Positions 5,285 to 6,808 of a stretch of DNA of 6,808 bases are shown here, one piece after another. The translations under genes were made by a program, and so were the position numbers. A model generated the notes under the pieces. It made no database searches. It worked only from the letters and a program-made list of their open reading frames with translations, and was not told the DNA's origin. This DNA comes from Synergistaceae bacterium (lineage in GTDB: Bacteria > Synergistota > Synergistia > Synergistales > Aminobacteriaceae), in NCBI GenBank assembly GCA_017448375.1, contig JAFSLR010000029.1, positions 1 to 6,808 of the forward strand. The letters run 5' to 3'. Every line of letters begins with the position of its first letter. Positions within the stretch are counted from its first letter, which is position 1.

Positions 5285-6559
5285 ATGAGTCCCGCAGTAA
5301 TTACACTGTGTTTCCTCGCGTTTGCCATCGTCATGTTCGTAACCGAGAAATTACCGCTCGGATTAACCGCTATGATCGTCTGCATAGGTCTGGCCGTTAC
5401 GGGAGTCCTTGATGTGAAGTCTGCGTTCTCAGGCTTCATCGACAGCAACGTCATTCTCTTTGTCGCAATGTTCATCGTTGGCGGTGCCTTGTTCGAGACG
5501 GGAATGGCTAACGAAATCGGCGGAATCGTTACGAAGTTCGCAAGCTCCGAAAGAATGTTAATCGTCGCAATCATGACAATCGTCGGCTTAATGAGCGGTG
5601 TACTGTCCAACACAGGAACAGCAGCAGTATTAATCCCTGTCGTTATCGGCATAGCAGCGAAATCCGGCTTCAACCGTTCACGCCTCTTAATGCCTCTCGT
5701 TTTCGCAGCAGCTATGGGCGGCAACCTCTCAATGATAGGCGCACCCGGTAACCTCATCGCACAGTCAACACTCACTAAGGCAGGCCTTGAAGGGTTCGGG
5801 TTCTTTGAGTACGCGATTGTAGGACTTCCGATTCTCGCTGTTGGTATCCTCTTCTACGCTACAATAGGCTTCTACCTTTTACCGAATCACCCGCCGAAAA
5901 GTGAAGGAGTTTTTGACACTCAGAAAGATTTTTCAGCAGTCCCTCAGTGGAAGAAAAATTTATCGCTCATCATTCTCGTTCTGACTCTTCTCGGTATGAT
6001 CTTTGAGAAACAGATTCATATCCCCCTGAGTCTCACTGGCTGTATCGGTGCAATTCTCCTCATCGTAACAGGAACAATCTCTGAAGATGACGCTCTGAAA
6101 TCAATCGACCTCAAAACAATATTCCTATTCGGCGGTACTCTCTCGCTTGCAACTGCACTCGACAAAACTGGTGCAGGGAAGTTAATCGCCGAAACCGTTA
6201 TAGGCGCGTTAGGTGATAATCCTTCACCCACAATGTTCACGTTCGTTGTTTTCATTCTATGCTGTGTAATGACTAATTTCATGAGCAATACCGCTACAAC
6301 CGCGCTCATGGCTCCCATATGCCTCTCTATCGCTCAGGGTATGAACGCTGACCCGCGCGCCGTGTTAATGGCATGTGTTATCGGAGGTTCTTGCGCTTAC
6401 GCAACGCCCATCGGTATGCCAGCTAACACAATGGTCGTAGGAGCAGGGGATTATACATTCATGGATTACGTGAAATCGGGACTCCCGTTAATCGTAATCG
6501 CTACAATAATTAGCATGATATTATTGCCGATAGCTTTTCCGTTCTTCCCGGCGGCATAA
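5285..6559 (+). CDS. DASS (SLC13-like) family divalent anion transporter, probably for tartrate or a related dicarboxylate
   Basis: This 424-residue inner-membrane protein has many hydrophobic segments and the internal duplication typical of DASS carriers. The two paired signature motifs are present: SNTGTA at 108-113 and SNTATTALMAPI at 334-345. Each is followed by its partner, IGAPGNLIA at 151-159 and TPIGMPANTMVVG at 374-386. These hairpin tips bind the carboxylate, and sodium in the symporter members. A soluble loop near 200-223 separates the halves. It is slightly shorter than many family members (about 450-490). The ribosome site AGGGAGGG (5268-5275) fits the start. ttdA follows after 29 bp, so import of a C4 dicarboxylate for dehydration is the likely role. 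Symport versus exchange (as in TtdT) cannot be told from sequence alone. Confidence 0.92.
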   Translation: MSPAVITLCFLAFAIVMFVTEKLPLGLTAMIVCIGLAVTGVLDVKSAFSGFIDSNVILFVAMFIVGGALFETGMANEIGGIVTKFASSERMLIVAIMTIVGLMSGVLSNTGTAAVLIPVVIGIAAKSGFNRSRLLMPLVFAAAMGGNLSMIGAPGNLIAQSTLTKAGLEGFGFFEYAIVGLPILAVGILFYATIGFYLLPNHPPKSEGVFDTQKDFSAVPQWKKNLSLIILVLTLLGMIFEKQIHIPLSLTGCIGAILLIVTGTISEDDALKSIDLKTIFLFGGTLSLATALDKTGAGKLIAETVIGALGDNPSPTMFTFVVFILCCVMTNFMSNTATTALMAPICLSIAQGMNADPRAVLMACVIGGSCAYATPIGMPANTMVVGAGDYTFMDYVKSGLPLIVIATIISMILLPIAFPFFPAA

Positions 6560-6588
6560 TATAAATCATTTCAAGGGGGTAATAACTT

Positions 6589-6808
6589 ATGAATCAGGTC
6601 GAAAAAATGACCGACATCATCGCTAAGTTCGTAGGACACACCGCGAAGAAACTTCCTGATGACGTTATCGCAAAACTTCAGGAGCTTCGCGCAAAAGAAG
6701 ACAGCCCTATGGCAAAAGTAATCTATGATACTATGTTCAGGAATCAGGAACTCGCCGTTAAACTCGATCGTCCTTCATGTCAGGATACAGGCGTTCTCCA
6801 GTTCTGGG
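6589..6808 (+). CDS. ttdA: L(+)-tartrate dehydratase alpha subunit (fumarase class I type), 3' end cut by the window edge
   Basis: The 73 residues visible match the N-terminus of TtdA: KLPDDVIAKLQELRAKEDS at 21-39, then MAKVIYDTMF at 41-50 and LDRPSCQDTG at 59-68. C64 in CQDTG is the first ligand of the catalytic [4Fe-4S] cluster in class I hydro-lyases. With TtdB the enzyme dehydrates L-tartrate to oxaloacetate in the cytoplasm and is inactivated by oxygen. The closest alternative is the alpha part of a two-subunit class I fumarase, but the spacing and wording fit E. coli TtdA closely as I remember it. GGGGG (6575-6579) is 9 nt before the ATG. ttdB is expected just beyond the edge. Confidence 0.88.
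   Translation, partial: MNQVEKMTDIIAKFVGHTAKKLPDDVIAKLQELRAKEDSPMAKVIYDTMFRNQELAVKLDRPSCQDTGVLQFW

Noticed and set aside
5266..5775. Minus-strand frame of 169 codons opposite the transporter, and a similar one at 6016-6318
   Set aside because: Both are antisense to a DASS protein with all signature motifs; long antisense frames are common opposite such hydrophobic coding DNA.

Overview
The window looks like bacterial chromosome from an anaerobe or facultative anaerobe of moderate GC. The evidence is ferrous iron uptake by a FeoA-FeoB fusion and an oxygen-sensitive iron-sulfur L-tartrate dehydratase subunit. A gut-type lineage such as Synergistota or the anaerobic Firmicutes/Negativicutes is plausible, but that is an impression rather than a proof. 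Coding density is high. No insertion sequence, CRISPR array, tRNA or rRNA was recognised.

Left part (1-3132, all minus strand). Reading in the direction of transcription, the order is: an ArsR-type repressor; two short, overlapping CHR-domain chromate-type transporters; then, behind its own strong promoter, a FeoA-FeoB fusion that runs off the left edge. The arsR-chr-chr genes overlap one another and form a translationally coupled operon. The junction of the two transporter genes lies on a run of six A residues, where a one-base slip would fuse them into one long CHR protein.

Middle (3133-3831). A divergent promoter pair lies between arsR and a plus-strand gene for a small cysteine-rich RNHCP-domain protein. 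The two promoters are mirror images: the same 9-bp sequence covers each -10 box, and the -35 boxes sit back to back. The RNHCP leader carries a 20-codon ORF with a strong ribosome binding site. It is followed by two mutually exclusive hairpins, one of which buries the RNHCP Shine-Dalgarno sequence. This resembles an undescribed translational attenuator and is the most interesting item in the window. An intrinsic terminator closes the unit.

Right part (3832-6808, all plus strand). Two overlapping GntR/FCD-family regulators are followed by a promoter, a DASS (SLC13-like) divalent anion transporter and the start of the L-tartrate dehydratase alpha subunit (ttdA), which is cut by the right edge. 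This reads as a dicarboxylate (probably tartrate) uptake and dehydration module with its own paired regulators. A GTATAC-centred palindrome overlaps the -10 of the first regulator, and a similar 12-mer lies in the transporter leader; both are candidate operators.
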